NCBI RefSeq assembly: GCF_000948985.2
Contig: NZ_CP059733.1
Coordinates: 3,286,001 to 3,350,000, forward strand
Length of the DNA: 64,000 nt
Reading direction: 5' to 3'
Source: Thalassomonas viridans
GTDB lineage: Bacteria; Pseudomonadota; Gammaproteobacteria; Enterobacterales; Alteromonadaceae
Part shown: piece by piece, positions 35,042-43,357 of the stretch
Layout: each line of letters opens with the position of its first letter
Position numbering within the stretch: position 1 is the first letter of the stretch
Notes under the pieces: model-generated
Databases searched by the model: none
What the model saw: the letters and a program-made list of their open reading frames with translations, nothing else
What the model was told of the DNA's origin: nothing
Position numbers and translations under genes: made by a program

Positions 35042-35563
35042 TCAGGCTGAGTTTTCTTCAAGATTAAGCCGGTAAAATAAGTTTTCCCCGGAGGTCCCGC
35101 TAACGCGGCTGAAGCCGCACTTTTCCAGCAGCCGGACAGAGGCAGTGTTGCTTGCCCCAACACCGGCGTACAGGGCCCGGACGTTTTGCTGGTCTCGATA
35201 ATAGTGGAGCAAAGCCAACAGCATTTCACCGGCAAAGCCCTGATGCCAGTATTGTTGGGCAAGCAAATAACCGATATTGAGCTCTTCCTTCTTTTCCTGT
35301 GTAGCATGCACCAGGATAAAACCTATTGTTTGCCGTGCTGGTTTTAGTTGCACCACAAACAAGCGACTTTCAGCCAGGGTTTACTCCAGCCATTTCAGCG
35401 CCTGTTGCCGGTTATCGACTCCATGAAAGCTTTCAGGCAAGGCTTTGACCACTTCGGGAGTCAGCAAACCGGTGGCAGCATCCGCCAGGGCAAGTTTATC
35501 CTGCCTGAATAAATCCTGGCCGCAGCAGATGCTCAGGCGCTGGTTGTTAAATAATTCGGTCAT
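35042..35563 (-). pseudogene. GNAT N-acetyltransferase gene with in-frame TAA
   Basis: One continuous minus frame runs from ATG 35563 to the stop at 35042 except for a TAA at 35383-35381. Before it: MTELFNNQRLSICC to QQALKWLE. After it, in the same frame: TLAESRLFVVQLK, then the acetyl-CoA domain (IGYLLAQQYWHQGFAGEMLLALLHY, GVGASNTASVRLLEKCGF). WLE-xxLAESRLFVV is exactly how intact GNAT proteins read across this point. A single substitution created a nonsense codon, leaving a 60-residue N-terminal fragment. Re-initiation at TTG 35362 is conceivable. Inactivated, unless a suppressor or sequencing error is involved. Confidence 0.8.
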
Positions 35564-35587
35564 GTTTAGTTATCAGGTGTTGTGTGG

Positions 35588-36406
35588 TTAACAAATCAAT
35601 TCCGGTTTATCGCTTAAGTGGGCCACTTCATCCCGGGAACGCCGGCATACCTCTGAGTATAACGCCAGGTGAGTCTGTGTCAGCTGTCCTGTGGCTTTGA
35701 GATAATCGATGATCCGGGTTCTAAGTTCAATAAAGCGCCAGCTGTTATCCAGTAAATTACTTTGGGAGATACTGCCGGGAGTGGCACATATTAATGCGCC
35801 CGGCTGGTTATCAAGGGTTGGTTTCTGGTTATTTTTTAATAGCCTGTACATAAGCTCATACTCCTGACTGCTTTTTTGCCTGGCCGACCAGCCTCCCAGG
35901 GCGACAAGTGCACTTTTGCGGAACAGGTTCGCACTGGTTCGGCCAAATTTTGAGGCAATTAACCCTAACCAGGGATCCGGATCCGGATAATGCATCGAGC
36001 AGTCTCTGGACAGATTCTGGTATTGATAGGCACCGGCAACAAAATCAGCGTTGTTTTTTACCATAATGCCGATCTGGCGGCAAAGTTTATTTTCAAGCAG
36101 GAGGTCGTCGGCATCAAGAAATTGGATATATTCGCCCCGGGCATTCTCCAGCCCCAGGTTTCTGGCATTTGCAGCCCCCTTATCGTGTTCGTTGTTAAGG
36201 TATGTTATCTCTCCCTGTGATGCCAGGGCGGATAAAATTTGTGGACAGGTGTCGCTTGAATGGTCATTGATGCAGATAATTTCCAGGTCAACATTTTGCT
36301 GTCGCCTGGCTGATGCGACGGCATCGGAGATACTTGCCTGGGCATTAAAACAAGGAATGATCACGGAAACAGAGAAGCTATGCCTTTTATTCATTTTCAT
36401 ATCCAT
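35588..36406 (-). CDS. Glycosyltransferase family 2
   Basis: 272 aa. Typical GT2 opening FSVSVIIPCFNAQASISDAVAS, then ICINDHSSD, KGAANARNLGLENARGEYIQFLDADDLL (the DADD metal motif near 95-100) and a C-terminal acceptor region with SQEYELMYR. No membrane helix. The start is uncertain among ATGs at 36406, 36400 and 36394. It is divergent from the GT25-like gene, across a region with helically spaced TTATCTAT repeats, and lies just after the broken GNAT gene. Confidence 0.87.
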   Translation of the reverse strand: MDMKMNKRHSFSVSVIIPCFNAQASISDAVASARRQQNVDLEIICINDHSSDTCPQILSALASQGEITYLNNEHDKGAANARNLGLENARGEYIQFLDADDLLLENKLCRQIGIMVKNNADFVAGAYQYQNLSRDCSMHYPDPDPWLGLIASKFGRTSANLFRKSALVALGGWSARQKSSQEYELMYRLLKNNQKPTLDNQPGALICATPGSISQSNLLDNSWRFIELRTRIIDYLKATGQLTQTHLALYSEVCRRSRDEVAHLSDKPELIC

Positions 36407-36459
36407 ATCGTTAAATTAAGTAAGGGAAAAAGCTTTCTCTTTAAAAATAGATGACTTTT

Positions 36460-36488
36460 TTATCTATTGTTATCTATTTGTTATCTAT
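36460..36488. repeat. Three TTATCTAT direct repeats, one helical turn apart
   Basis: TTATCTAT occurs at 36460-36467, 36470-36477 and 36481-36488, with 10- and 11-base periodicity. The array lies between the divergent genes at 36406 and 36584, about 96 bases before the latter. Same-face direct repeats are typical of cooperative regulator sites. Confidence 0.5.
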
Positions 36489-36583
36489 ACTGAAAAAATA
36501 ACCAGAGCCAGTGGCTTATTGCTTTTGGGTACAGGGCAGCATTAATAAGCCGTTCAAGGAAACCACCAGGGAAGGGGGCTTAG

Positions 36584-37951
36584 ATGTTTTTGCAAGACCA
36601 GCTTGATTCAGGTGCCATTGCAGGAGAGCAACCTCTTGGGCATCAGGATCCGGATGTCAGCTGCCGCAGTATCAATGATTTTTTCCCGCTAATTGTTTGC
36701 CTCAACCTGAAAAGGCGCAGCGACCGCTGGCGACAAATGCAGGCACGGTTTCTGGCTAACCAGATAAGGGATGTAGTGCATTTTCCCGCCATAGACGGCA
36801 CTGAGGTACCTTTGCCGCAGAGCTGGCCGTCAACTCCGGGAGCCTATGGCTGCCTGCAAAGCCATGTTGCTATCGTGGAATTCGCCCGCTCCCTTGGAGT
36901 AAGCAGTGTATTGATTTTTGAAGATGATGTTGAATTTGCCAATGACTTCCAAAAAAAATTATTGCCTGTACTTGCGCATTTGCCCACCAATTGGCAAATG
37001 TTTTTCCTCGGGGCGATAGCCCTTGAAGATCCTGTGCCGGTTTCCCCCGGGCTTGCAACCATCACTAAAGCCTATTCCACCTATGCTTATGCCATACACC
37101 ACACCTTGTTTGATGCTTTTATCCAGTTAAACAAGAACTCAGAGCAGCTGTTGGATATTAATAGTTTTATCCTTCAGCAAAACTATTCCTGTTATTGCGC
37201 CAGTCCTTACCTTGCCTGGGTAGAGAGCGGCTATTCGGATGCCCAGGAAAAAATCGAAAATCACTGGTATTTACGCGAATCCCTGGTGTTATTCGGGGAA
37301 AGTGCCAACCGCTTGTTGGCTAAAACCTGTGTTTTTCTTGATTTAGCTGGCGAGTCCGAAGGACAGGCAATAGAGAATTTGTACTTTTTACTGGATTATT
37401 ACCGGGAATATTTCCAGGGATATTTATCTGTTTGCGTGCTGGAACAGGGCAAGGCCTCGCAGCTGGATCCCGGCCGCCTGCCGGAAAATACCCGGCACCT
37501 TTTGTTTGCAGAAGACAGTACCCGGGAGCAAAACTTTGCCCGGGCAGTAAACCGCTTAGGGAAAGAATTTGACTACCTGATACTGTCCAGCAATGGCCTG
37601 TACCTGCAACCCATGGACTTTCGTGGTAATTTGCAAATGTGCCGTCGCCATAAACTGACTTGTGGCTTTAGCCGCCAGATACAGTTAACGGCCAAGGATA
37701 GTCAGATCTTGAAAGAAAATGCCGATGGCAGGGGACTGAATTTAAGCGCTTACCAGTGCGGGGAACAATCCGGCGACTTGCGGCAGGGCGAAAGTAGCGA
37801 CTGTTATTATTTTTTCTATAGCGAACTGTATCTGGAGCTGATTGATAAACCTTTACTTAAAGACGGGCAAAGTGCCGGCTGCATTCATGATCTAGTGCAG
37901 GCATTGCCCTGCTATTATGCCCCCAATAGTGCCCTGGTATTATCTGTTTAG
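36584..37951 (+). CDS. Glycosyltransferase family 25-like protein with extra C-terminal domain
   Basis: 455 aa. The N-terminal ~200 residues are GT25 (LOS/LPS galactosyltransferase) like: IVCLNLKRRSDRWRQMQARF, HFPAIDGTEVPLP, GAYGCLQSHVAIVEFA, VLIFEDDVEFANDF, followed by NWQMFFLGA and TYAYAIHHTLFDAF. About 220 further residues have no domain I recognise (for example YLILSSNGLYLQPMDFRGNLQMCRRHKL). A strong GGAAGGGG ribosome-binding site precedes ATG 36584. It probably transfers a sugar to a surface or secreted glycan. It ends 4 bases from the convergent gene at 37956. Confidence 0.8.
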   Translation: MFLQDQLDSGAIAGEQPLGHQDPDVSCRSINDFFPLIVCLNLKRRSDRWRQMQARFLANQIRDVVHFPAIDGTEVPLPQSWPSTPGAYGCLQSHVAIVEFARSLGVSSVLIFEDDVEFANDFQKKLLPVLAHLPTNWQMFFLGAIALEDPVPVSPGLATITKAYSTYAYAIHHTLFDAFIQLNKNSEQLLDINSFILQQNYSCYCASPYLAWVESGYSDAQEKIENHWYLRESLVLFGESANRLLAKTCVFLDLAGESEGQAIENLYFLLDYYREYFQGYLSVCVLEQGKASQLDPGRLPENTRHLLFAEDSTREQNFARAVNRLGKEFDYLILSSNGLYLQPMDFRGNLQMCRRHKLTCGFSRQIQLTAKDSQILKENADGRGLNLSAYQCGEQSGDLRQGESSDCYYFFYSELYLELIDKPLLKDGQSAGCIHDLVQALPCYYAPNSALVLSV

Positions 37952-37955
37952 CTTT

Positions 37956-38831
37956 TTAGCCGGAGGCTAATTCGTCCAGTTGCAACTCAGTCCGTTTGCG
38001 CATGCGCTCAAATTCCTGATGTAGCTTTTTTGACAAATGGGGTAAGAGCCGGGTGCGTTCCATAACCGTCCGGCGGTTTTGCAGCAGGCTTTGGGTTTGC
38101 TTCAGGGTCCTGGGTTTGTTGGCGGCGGCCCTTTCTACCCGGGTGGCATCGTCAAAGCTGCGTACATGGGCTAAAAGTACAGGCTTAACCCTGACCCGGC
38201 AGTATTGGTAAAGTTTAAGCTCCAGCTCCCAATCTTCACAAGAGATCAAGTCGTCGGCAAAAAGCGGCAGCCCCAGCAGAGGCAGCAAGTCACGGCGTAA
38301 GGTCATGGAGCAGGTTGCTATTGAATTTTCACAATTGGTCCATAACCAGTCGCACTCATCAAGCCAGCATTCGTTGCTGTTACAAGCTGTTTTCAGACCG
38401 TTAAATTCGAACCGGCTCTGTTGGTTTGCTTTGCCTTCGGCAAAACTCAAACTGTCTGAAATCACTACCTGGGCCTGGGGAAAACGGGTGAAAATATCAA
38501 GCTCGGCAGCGAATTTTCCCGGCAGCCAGATATCATCTGAATCGAGAAACGCCAGAAACTTTCCGTTTGCTAGAGCAACTCCCTGATTGCGGGCGTAGCC
38601 GCAGCCTTTTCTCTGTTCGAGCTTGCGGTAAATCAGCTGCCCGGCTTTGATATGTTCGACATAGATCTGTTGCAATAAAGCCGCGGTATTATCGCTGGAA
38701 GCATCGTCTATAACGACCACCTCTATACTGCCCGGCTTCCCCTGCAACAGCGCACTGTTGATGGCATCGCAAATCCAGCCGGCGCGGTTCCAGCTGGGAA
38801 TGATCACCGAAAGTAAAGGGGAGGTCATCAC
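37956..38831 (-). CDS. Glycosyltransferase family 2
   Basis: 291 aa. GT2 opening LLSVIIPSWNRAGWICDAINSAL, VVVIDDASSDNTAALL, GCGYARNQGVALANGKFLAFLDSDDIW (DSDD metal motif near 100), and DLISCEDWELELKLYQY with the ED pair of the acceptor site. A C-terminal basic helix (HQEFERMRKRTELQLDE) may contact a membrane or partner. It lies 14 bases after the PhyH-type dioxygenase gene and in the same direction, so the two form a probable operon. Confidence 0.87.
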   Translation of the reverse strand: MMTSPLLSVIIPSWNRAGWICDAINSALLQGKPGSIEVVVIDDASSDNTAALLQQIYVEHIKAGQLIYRKLEQRKGCGYARNQGVALANGKFLAFLDSDDIWLPGKFAAELDIFTRFPQAQVVISDSLSFAEGKANQQSRFEFNGLKTACNSNECWLDECDWLWTNCENSIATCSMTLRRDLLPLLGLPLFADDLISCEDWELELKLYQYCRVRVKPVLLAHVRSFDDATRVERAAANKPRTLKQTQSLLQNRRTVMERTRLLPHLSKKLHQEFERMRKRTELQLDELASG

Positions 38832-38845
38832 CCGGTCGCCCGTTA

Positions 38846-39706
38846 TCAGCTAAGAATTTCAGTTTCTTTTATGCGGCGAATGCTCTGCCCAAGGGCAAGC
38901 CGATAATTGCTGATGGCTTCCCGGGTGCTGCAAGGCTCAGGCTGGCTGATAAGCCCAAGGGCTTGGCTCAACCTGGCATGCCCGGTTAATCTTGCCACCG
39001 GGCTTATGCTGCTTTGCAGCGCGGGAGTGGCATAACTGGCGGAAAAACCTATACGCGGCGATGGGCTTAAATTGGCCTGTGAGCCGTGAACCATTAGCGG
39101 ATGATGGACACTCATATAACCGGCGGGCATTTCTATATCGAGTACATTTTCAATTGCGGTTTGTGCCGTGGTACCGCCATAGGTGAGGTTGTCGGGATCA
39201 AGAATTTCCGGGTGGGGTAAAAGGCCATTTTTATGGGAGCCGGGAATTAACTGCAGGCAGCCGTTCTCTGCGTTGCTAGGCGTTAAACCAAGCCAGATGG
39301 TTGGCACGTCATTGCCATTTTCCTGCTCGGTAAAACCGTCCTGGTGCCAGCCGACAAAATTATCGCTTTTCGGGTGTTTATAAAAAAAGCGCGTTGATTT
39401 CAGTAAGATCTCTTGTCCCAACAGTTGGCGCATAACATTAAGGATTGCCGGATGGGTACTAAGCTGCCAGGCCCAGAGGAAAAATTGATGGGCACCGTCA
39501 AGCCGGCTGATGTTTCCCCCCAACTGGCTGCAGGTCAGCATAAGATGATGACGGAAATAGTTAAGCTCGGCTTTGGACAATACCTCAATGGCACCGATAA
39601 ACCCCGACTGATGGTAGCTTTCCAGCTGACACGGCGTGAGCTTTTTTTTCGGATAGTAGCGGGGAGTAAATTTAGAACGGTCAAACGCTTGGTTAGTATT
39701 ATCCAT
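38846..39706 (-). CDS. Phytanoyl-CoA dioxygenase (PhyH)-family Fe(II)/2-oxoglutarate oxygenase
   Basis: 286 aa. The iron-binding HxD is in FVGWHQDGF, the distal His in VHHPLMVHGSQAN, and the 2-oxoglutarate-binding Arg in SPRIGFSASY. TIWLGLTPSNAENGCLQLIPGSHKNGLL is the characteristic loop of PhyH hydroxylases. N-terminal QSGFIGAIEVLSKAEL is also typical. It probably hydroxylates a small molecule or tethered intermediate. Its neighbours are glycosyltransferases and the small beta-barrel proteins at 39941 and 40417. Confidence 0.87.
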   Translation of the reverse strand: MDNTNQAFDRSKFTPRYYPKKKLTPCQLESYHQSGFIGAIEVLSKAELNYFRHHLMLTCSQLGGNISRLDGAHQFFLWAWQLSTHPAILNVMRQLLGQEILLKSTRFFYKHPKSDNFVGWHQDGFTEQENGNDVPTIWLGLTPSNAENGCLQLIPGSHKNGLLPHPEILDPDNLTYGGTTAQTAIENVLDIEMPAGYMSVHHPLMVHGSQANLSPSPRIGFSASYATPALQSSISPVARLTGHARLSQALGLISQPEPCSTREAISNYRLALGQSIRRIKETEILS

Positions 39707-39830
39707 AATATTTTCTGCAATTATTACAGGTGATTGTTTTTTGCTTAATAAATCCGGAAATAAGCTTATGTATTAAGAGATTATTGCTATTAATCTGAGT
39801 ATTTTCTTTGCCGGCCGGGGCCGTAGATTT

Positions 39831-39847
39831 GATTATAGTTTATAATC
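39831..39847. promoter_or_regulatory. Palindrome GATTATA-gtt-TATAATC upstream of 39941
   Basis: A perfect 7-base inverted repeat with a 3-base centre lies in the divergent region between the dioxygenase gene (39706) and the 39941 gene. It includes a TATAAT hexamer. It could be an operator overlapping a -10 box. I see no matching -35 element. Confidence 0.35.
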
Positions 39848-39940
39848 ATGAATGCGGCATTGATGGCAGTAATAACAATTTAAGCCGGGCTTAAAATGCC
39901 TGTCTGATACGGAATATTTAGGGATAAACCAGGAGGGATC

Positions 39941-40396
39941 ATGAATTATTCATTATATTTATCATCCGAAGAACAAGCACCTACAGAAGCAACCTCTGCG
40001 GTACCGGAAACATTAATCGGGCCCCCGGGGCAGGCTTTAATCGGATGCTGGGCCAACACCAATAAAAATAGCCGGGAGATCTTAAGGTTTGAAATCAGGG
40101 AGAAATCTCCTGACGACAAAGATAGCGCTTTATTGCTGACGGTACACTCTGCTGCCGATGACGGCGAGAAAAACTGGGGGGAGAGTGAAATAACCACCTT
40201 GTTTGAAGACAATATCAACAAGGCCGGTTTCGATGCCTTTATTGCAGAATATCATTTTGACGGCCAACAGGTACGTTTGCAGGCGAATATGAATCTGGGG
40301 TTGCTGATAATGACCGCCCTGCATACCTATAAAGGGGAAGGCGGGCAAAGAAATTATTTTTCCAGAGAATATTTCAGACGGCAAAGCGTAATTTAA
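39941..40396 (+). CDS. Single-domain member of the GxWxNT/YFxREYF beta-rich family
   Basis: 151 aa, with AGGAGG just before ATG 39941. It opens its domain with ALIGCWANTNKNSREILRFEI and ends with GQRNYFSREYFRRQ. This is the same start and end pattern as both halves of the 15094 protein and the 40417 protein. The sequence in between alternates hydrophobic and polar residues, as in beta-strands (GQQVRLQANMNLGLLIMTALHTY). No signal peptide. The 40417 gene follows after 20 bases, so the pair is a probable operon and tandem duplicate. Function unknown. Confidence 0.65.
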   Translation: MNYSLYLSSEEQAPTEATSAVPETLIGPPGQALIGCWANTNKNSREILRFEIREKSPDDKDSALLLTVHSAADDGEKNWGESEITTLFEDNINKAGFDAFIAEYHFDGQQVRLQANMNLGLLIMTALHTYKGEGGQRNYFSREYFRRQSVI

Positions 40397-40416
40397 ACAC
40401 GGAAAGTGAGCATCTT

Positions 40417-40953
40417 ATGTCAAGACTAACGATAACCAATGTGATTTCAGGCCAACAAGTTGCCAGCCATAAAGTCACTCCAGATGAAACAAAAAATGGC
40501 TTAAAAGACGGCGAAAGGACCGATAAAAAACGCACATCCACCAATACCCGTAAACCTACCCTGGATAAAATACCGGAAACCGAATTGCAACAAACCGGAC
40601 AGGAGCCGGCTTTGCTGCTCGGGCGCTGGCTTAACACAGAGGAAGCCAGTAAAGGTTTTTGCGAGATCGAGTTTTTGGATGCCGGGCCACAGATAAAAAT
40701 GCGTGCTTTTGGCCTGGATGAAAAAGGCAATAAGGTGGAGTTGGCCGAAGTGCCGGTAGATATTTTCACCGATACAGAGAATCAGTTTTCCGGCGGCAAT
40801 AAATTTTCAGCCAACTTTGATTTTCCCCTGATCAGGGCCAGTCTGCATGGCTGGGTGAAACAGGGGGTACTGGTGATCTCTGTGTTTAATGTTTATAAAA
40901 ACAGTGAAAAGGGTCGTAATTATTTTTGCCGTGAGTTTTTCTATGCCGCTTAA
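40417..40953 (+). CDS. Single-domain member of the GxWxNT/YFxREFF beta-rich family
   Basis: 178 aa. About 60 N-terminal residues are polar and probably disordered (DETKNGLKDGERTDKKRTS). They precede the domain LLLGRWLNTEEASKGFCEIEFLD to GRNYFCREFFYAA. In both this and the 39941 protein the last strand is NYFxREY/FF preceded by LVISVFN/LIMTALH and a GxxxxK turn. It resembles domain 2 of the 15094 protein (VVSVFFAAD to FCREFYA), which links this locus to the 13435-20126 gene set. Function unknown. Confidence 0.65.
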   Translation: MSRLTITNVISGQQVASHKVTPDETKNGLKDGERTDKKRTSTNTRKPTLDKIPETELQQTGQEPALLLGRWLNTEEASKGFCEIEFLDAGPQIKMRAFGLDEKGNKVELAEVPVDIFTDTENQFSGGNKFSANFDFPLIRASLHGWVKQGVLVISVFNVYKNSEKGRNYFCREFFYAA

Positions 40954-40980
40954 ATAACCCGAGTTCTGGTTAAAGAAATC

Positions 40981-41039
40981 AACAATATTGCCAAAACCTG
41001 TTGCCGAAGATTTAGCTAGGTGTTTTGGTCAATATTGTT
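40981..41039. terminator. Long stem-loop between convergent genes
   Basis: AACAATATTGCCAAAACCT at 40981-40999 pairs with AGGTGTTTTGGTCAATATTGTT at 41018-41039, ten outer bases perfectly. It lies between the 40417 stop and the convergent RidA gene and is probably a bidirectional terminator. The sequence after it has only a mixed T run. Confidence 0.5.
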
Positions 41040-41054
41040 TGCTTTCATTTCCGC

Positions 41055-41453
41055 TTAGGTCGGGCTTATTGCGGTAACTTCTATCATCACCAGGGCGCCG
41101 GCCGGCAGGGCCGGTACTTCAAAGGCGGTGCGCGTGGGCTTGGCCGGCGTTACCGTATCTCCCGGCAGCCAGGCGGCGTATATCTGGTCGATAACTTTGT
41201 AATCCTTGATATCTGCCATCAGCAAAGTCACTCTGGCGATATCTTCCCGGCCGCAACCGGCACTGTTCAGTACGGCATCGATATTGGCCAGGGTTCTGTG
41301 GGTTTGTGCTTCAATGCCGCTTTCCATTTCGCCGTCTTCGTTGCGCCCGGTTTGCCCGGATAGGAAAACAATGTCGCCACTGGCGCGGATCCCCTGGGAG
41401 TAGGTGCCGAGCACGGGAGCGGCGGCATTGGTCTGGATACGGGTTTTATGCAT
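41055..41453 (-). CDS. ridA: RidA/YjgF-family enamine/imine deaminase
   Basis: 132 aa, normal family length. APVLGTYSQGIRASGDIVFLSGQTG, HRTLANIDAVLNSAGCGREDIARVTLLMADIKDY and PAKPTRTAFEVPALPAGALVMIEVTA contain the family's conserved blocks. The Arg in TRTAFEV is at the position that binds the substrate carboxylate in RidA. It could protect pyridoxal-phosphate enzymes from 2-aminoacrylate. It is grouped on the minus strand with the 41492 and 42311 genes, so a pathway-specific deaminase is possible. Confidence 0.88.
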   Translation of the reverse strand: MHKTRIQTNAAAPVLGTYSQGIRASGDIVFLSGQTGRNEDGEMESGIEAQTHRTLANIDAVLNSAGCGREDIARVTLLMADIKDYKVIDQIYAAWLPGDTVTPAKPTRTAFEVPALPAGALVMIEVTAISPT

Positions 41454-41491
41454 ATGCTTATCTCTTTCTTGCTTGTAACTTATCTTAGAGG

Positions 41492-42280
41492 TTAAACCTG
41501 CTCTGTTTCGTTTATGTACTCAGCGCTTAAGGGTATTTCGACATGTAATTTCACCGCTTTACCCGCCATGGGGGCTAAATCCAACAGTTGCGGCAACTCA
41601 GGGTGAATGATCTGTAAAATCACCACATTGGCGGGATTGTCAAATTCCAGGTCAAAAAAATGAAACTGGCTGATATTGGAGGCATAGATCCATAAGTTGT
41701 CCTGCTTGCGGATATAGCGGCTGAAAGAGTCGCTTTCCATCGGCTCAGTACGGATTTCGGTCGGCGTGTGCGTTAAAATATCTTTAGTAAGCTGGAAATT
41801 ATCCAGGGCGATTTTCCAGCTTTGCTGGTAAGAGCGTTTGCTCGACCCCCGGGTACGGGGCAAGGCCCCCATTTGTTTTAACCGGATATTTTCCCGGATA
41901 AAGGCCTGTTGTTCATTTTCCACCGGATAATCGGCATCTGTCAGTTTTTGCAGAAAGTGTTCCTGGTTGTCGCTGTTGAGCCAGTTGTTGCGGATAATGT
42001 GAAAATAGCTTACGGCCGCAGGATTGATATCGAAAAAAGTGAGTTTTTTCGGCCGCCATAACGGCAGCAGGTTCAGGCCATATAAGCCGCCGACCACGCT
42101 GATCATATGGATATTGTCACGGCGTCCGGGTTCAACATTGTGGTAATGGTATTCAAACTCCCGAAACTCTCCGAAACTGCCGTCCTGATCGCCGTCATCG
42201 GTACCGTAAAAAACATTTTCCGGCACGTCGTGATAGATCTCGCGGTTAAAGGCCCTGGGGGCAAGTTTTTTCTTTATCAT
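41492..42280 (-). CDS. Unassigned protein with S-adenosylmethionine-binding-like motif
   Basis: 262 aa, soluble. MISVVGGLYGLNLLPLWRPKKLTFFDINPAAVSYFHII near 55-95 resembles a Rossmann strand-loop-helix followed by an acidic residue (FFDIN), as in class I methyltransferases. The later stretch NLWIYASNISQFHF resembles the YLSNI-type segment of BtaA/DUF3419-like enzymes. I do not recognise a precise family. It lies 30 bases after the PhyH-type gene at 42311 and 38 bases ahead of ridA, so the three are probably one operon. Confidence 0.55.
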   Translation of the reverse strand: MIKKKLAPRAFNREIYHDVPENVFYGTDDGDQDGSFGEFREFEYHYHNVEPGRRDNIHMISVVGGLYGLNLLPLWRPKKLTFFDINPAAVSYFHIIRNNWLNSDNQEHFLQKLTDADYPVENEQQAFIRENIRLKQMGALPRTRGSSKRSYQQSWKIALDNFQLTKDILTHTPTEIRTEPMESDSFSRYIRKQDNLWIYASNISQFHFFDLEFDNPANVVILQIIHPELPQLLDLAPMAGKAVKLHVEIPLSAEYINETEQV

Positions 42281-42310
42281 TTGTTTAATCCCTTAATTTG
42301 TCGTCGGTTT

Positions 42311-43162
42311 TTATGCTTCTACGTGCCAGGGGACCGGCTCGGGGTTTACCTTGTTTTTCCTGGCCCAGGCCTGCAGCGCCCAGGCGGGAGTGTCGATATC
42401 GGTATATTCTCCCAATAATTGCCGGGTGACGGGATCATAGCGGCGTAAGCTTTTCTGATCCGGATTATCCAGATAAACTTCCTGCTTCATCCAGCGGTAG
42501 GCATAACCGAACATCAGCACCTTAGAGACACGGTTGCTGCGGTTGGGGGAGGCGGTGTGATAAATACGGTTGTCAAATAAGAAGGCGTCACCGGCATTGA
42601 GTTTCAGGTCGCAAATTTCTATGCCTTGGGGGTCCACTTTGCCCTCAGGTATTATTAAAGGGCCATTAAGCTCCTGGCTGCCGCGGGCAAGCAGGGTCAG
42701 GCCGCTGTCCTTTTCATGAAAATCCGTCAGGCAATAACATACCTTGATTCCCACCCGGGGCAAGTTTTTATGCCCCAGGTCCCGGGGAATGCGGATATCC
42801 CGGTGCCAGCCGCGGCGCATGGGAGGCAAGTCAGGATCGCTGGGGCGTTTGTAAATAAGGGCGGTGGAATGCAGGTGTATATTCGGACTGAGCAATTGCG
42901 CTACTAAAGGGACTGTTGTGCCTTTGGTTACCAGGTCTATTGTGGCGGGATACTTGAGCAAGCCCGGCCTGAGGTCGAGCTGGTTATATTCTGCCCTTGA
43001 GGGAACATCATGCTTATCAAGAAAGGCCCGGGCTTTGTTATCTGTGATTTCTGTCAGTCCGGCGACTTCTTGCCTTGACAGGGCATTGGCGACCACCAGA
43101 AATCCGTCGCAGTCAAAGGATTTTCTTTGTTCTTTCGTCAGTCGGGTGAAATCCATAGGCAC
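42311..43162 (-). CDS. Phytanoyl-CoA dioxygenase-family oxygenase, second copy
   Basis: 283 aa. Iron site HRD in GWHRDIRIPRDLGH and His in IYHTASPNRSNRVSK; the Arg in NRVSKVLMFGYAYRW is the expected 2-oxoglutarate contact. LTDFHEKDSGLTLLARGSQEL is the family's loop before the distal strand. It is quite different from the 38846 protein, so not a recent duplicate. It is the first gene of the 42311-41055 minus-strand group, with an intergenic palindrome (ACCTA/TAGGT near 43302-43319) upstream as a possible control site. Confidence 0.85.
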   Translation of the reverse strand: MPMDFTRLTKEQRKSFDCDGFLVVANALSRQEVAGLTEITDNKARAFLDKHDVPSRAEYNQLDLRPGLLKYPATIDLVTKGTTVPLVAQLLSPNIHLHSTALIYKRPSDPDLPPMRRGWHRDIRIPRDLGHKNLPRVGIKVCYCLTDFHEKDSGLTLLARGSQELNGPLIIPEGKVDPQGIEICDLKLNAGDAFLFDNRIYHTASPNRSNRVSKVLMFGYAYRWMKQEVYLDNPDQKSLRRYDPVTRQLLGEYTDIDTPAWALQAWARKNKVNPEPVPWHVEA

Positions 43163-43357
43163 TATTCCTTGTACGGGCGTTTGGGCAAAGGGGTTGCTGA
43201 CTTCTGCTTTACCTTATTTTTCTTATGCCTTTTTACAGGCTTTTACTGCAGTTAAACGCCGCTAATGTCATGTAATTTTTTGTTTGATTTTCACATACCA
43301 CCTAGTTGAACTTAGGTAGGGATCCCGGATAAGTCAATGGCGTGCTTAAATAAAATA

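Noticed and set aside
28229..43162. Standard capsule or O-antigen locus
   Set aside because: There are no Wzx, Wzy, Wza-type export or nucleotide-sugar synthesis genes; the glycosyltransferases are mixed with oxygenases, ligases and small barrels.
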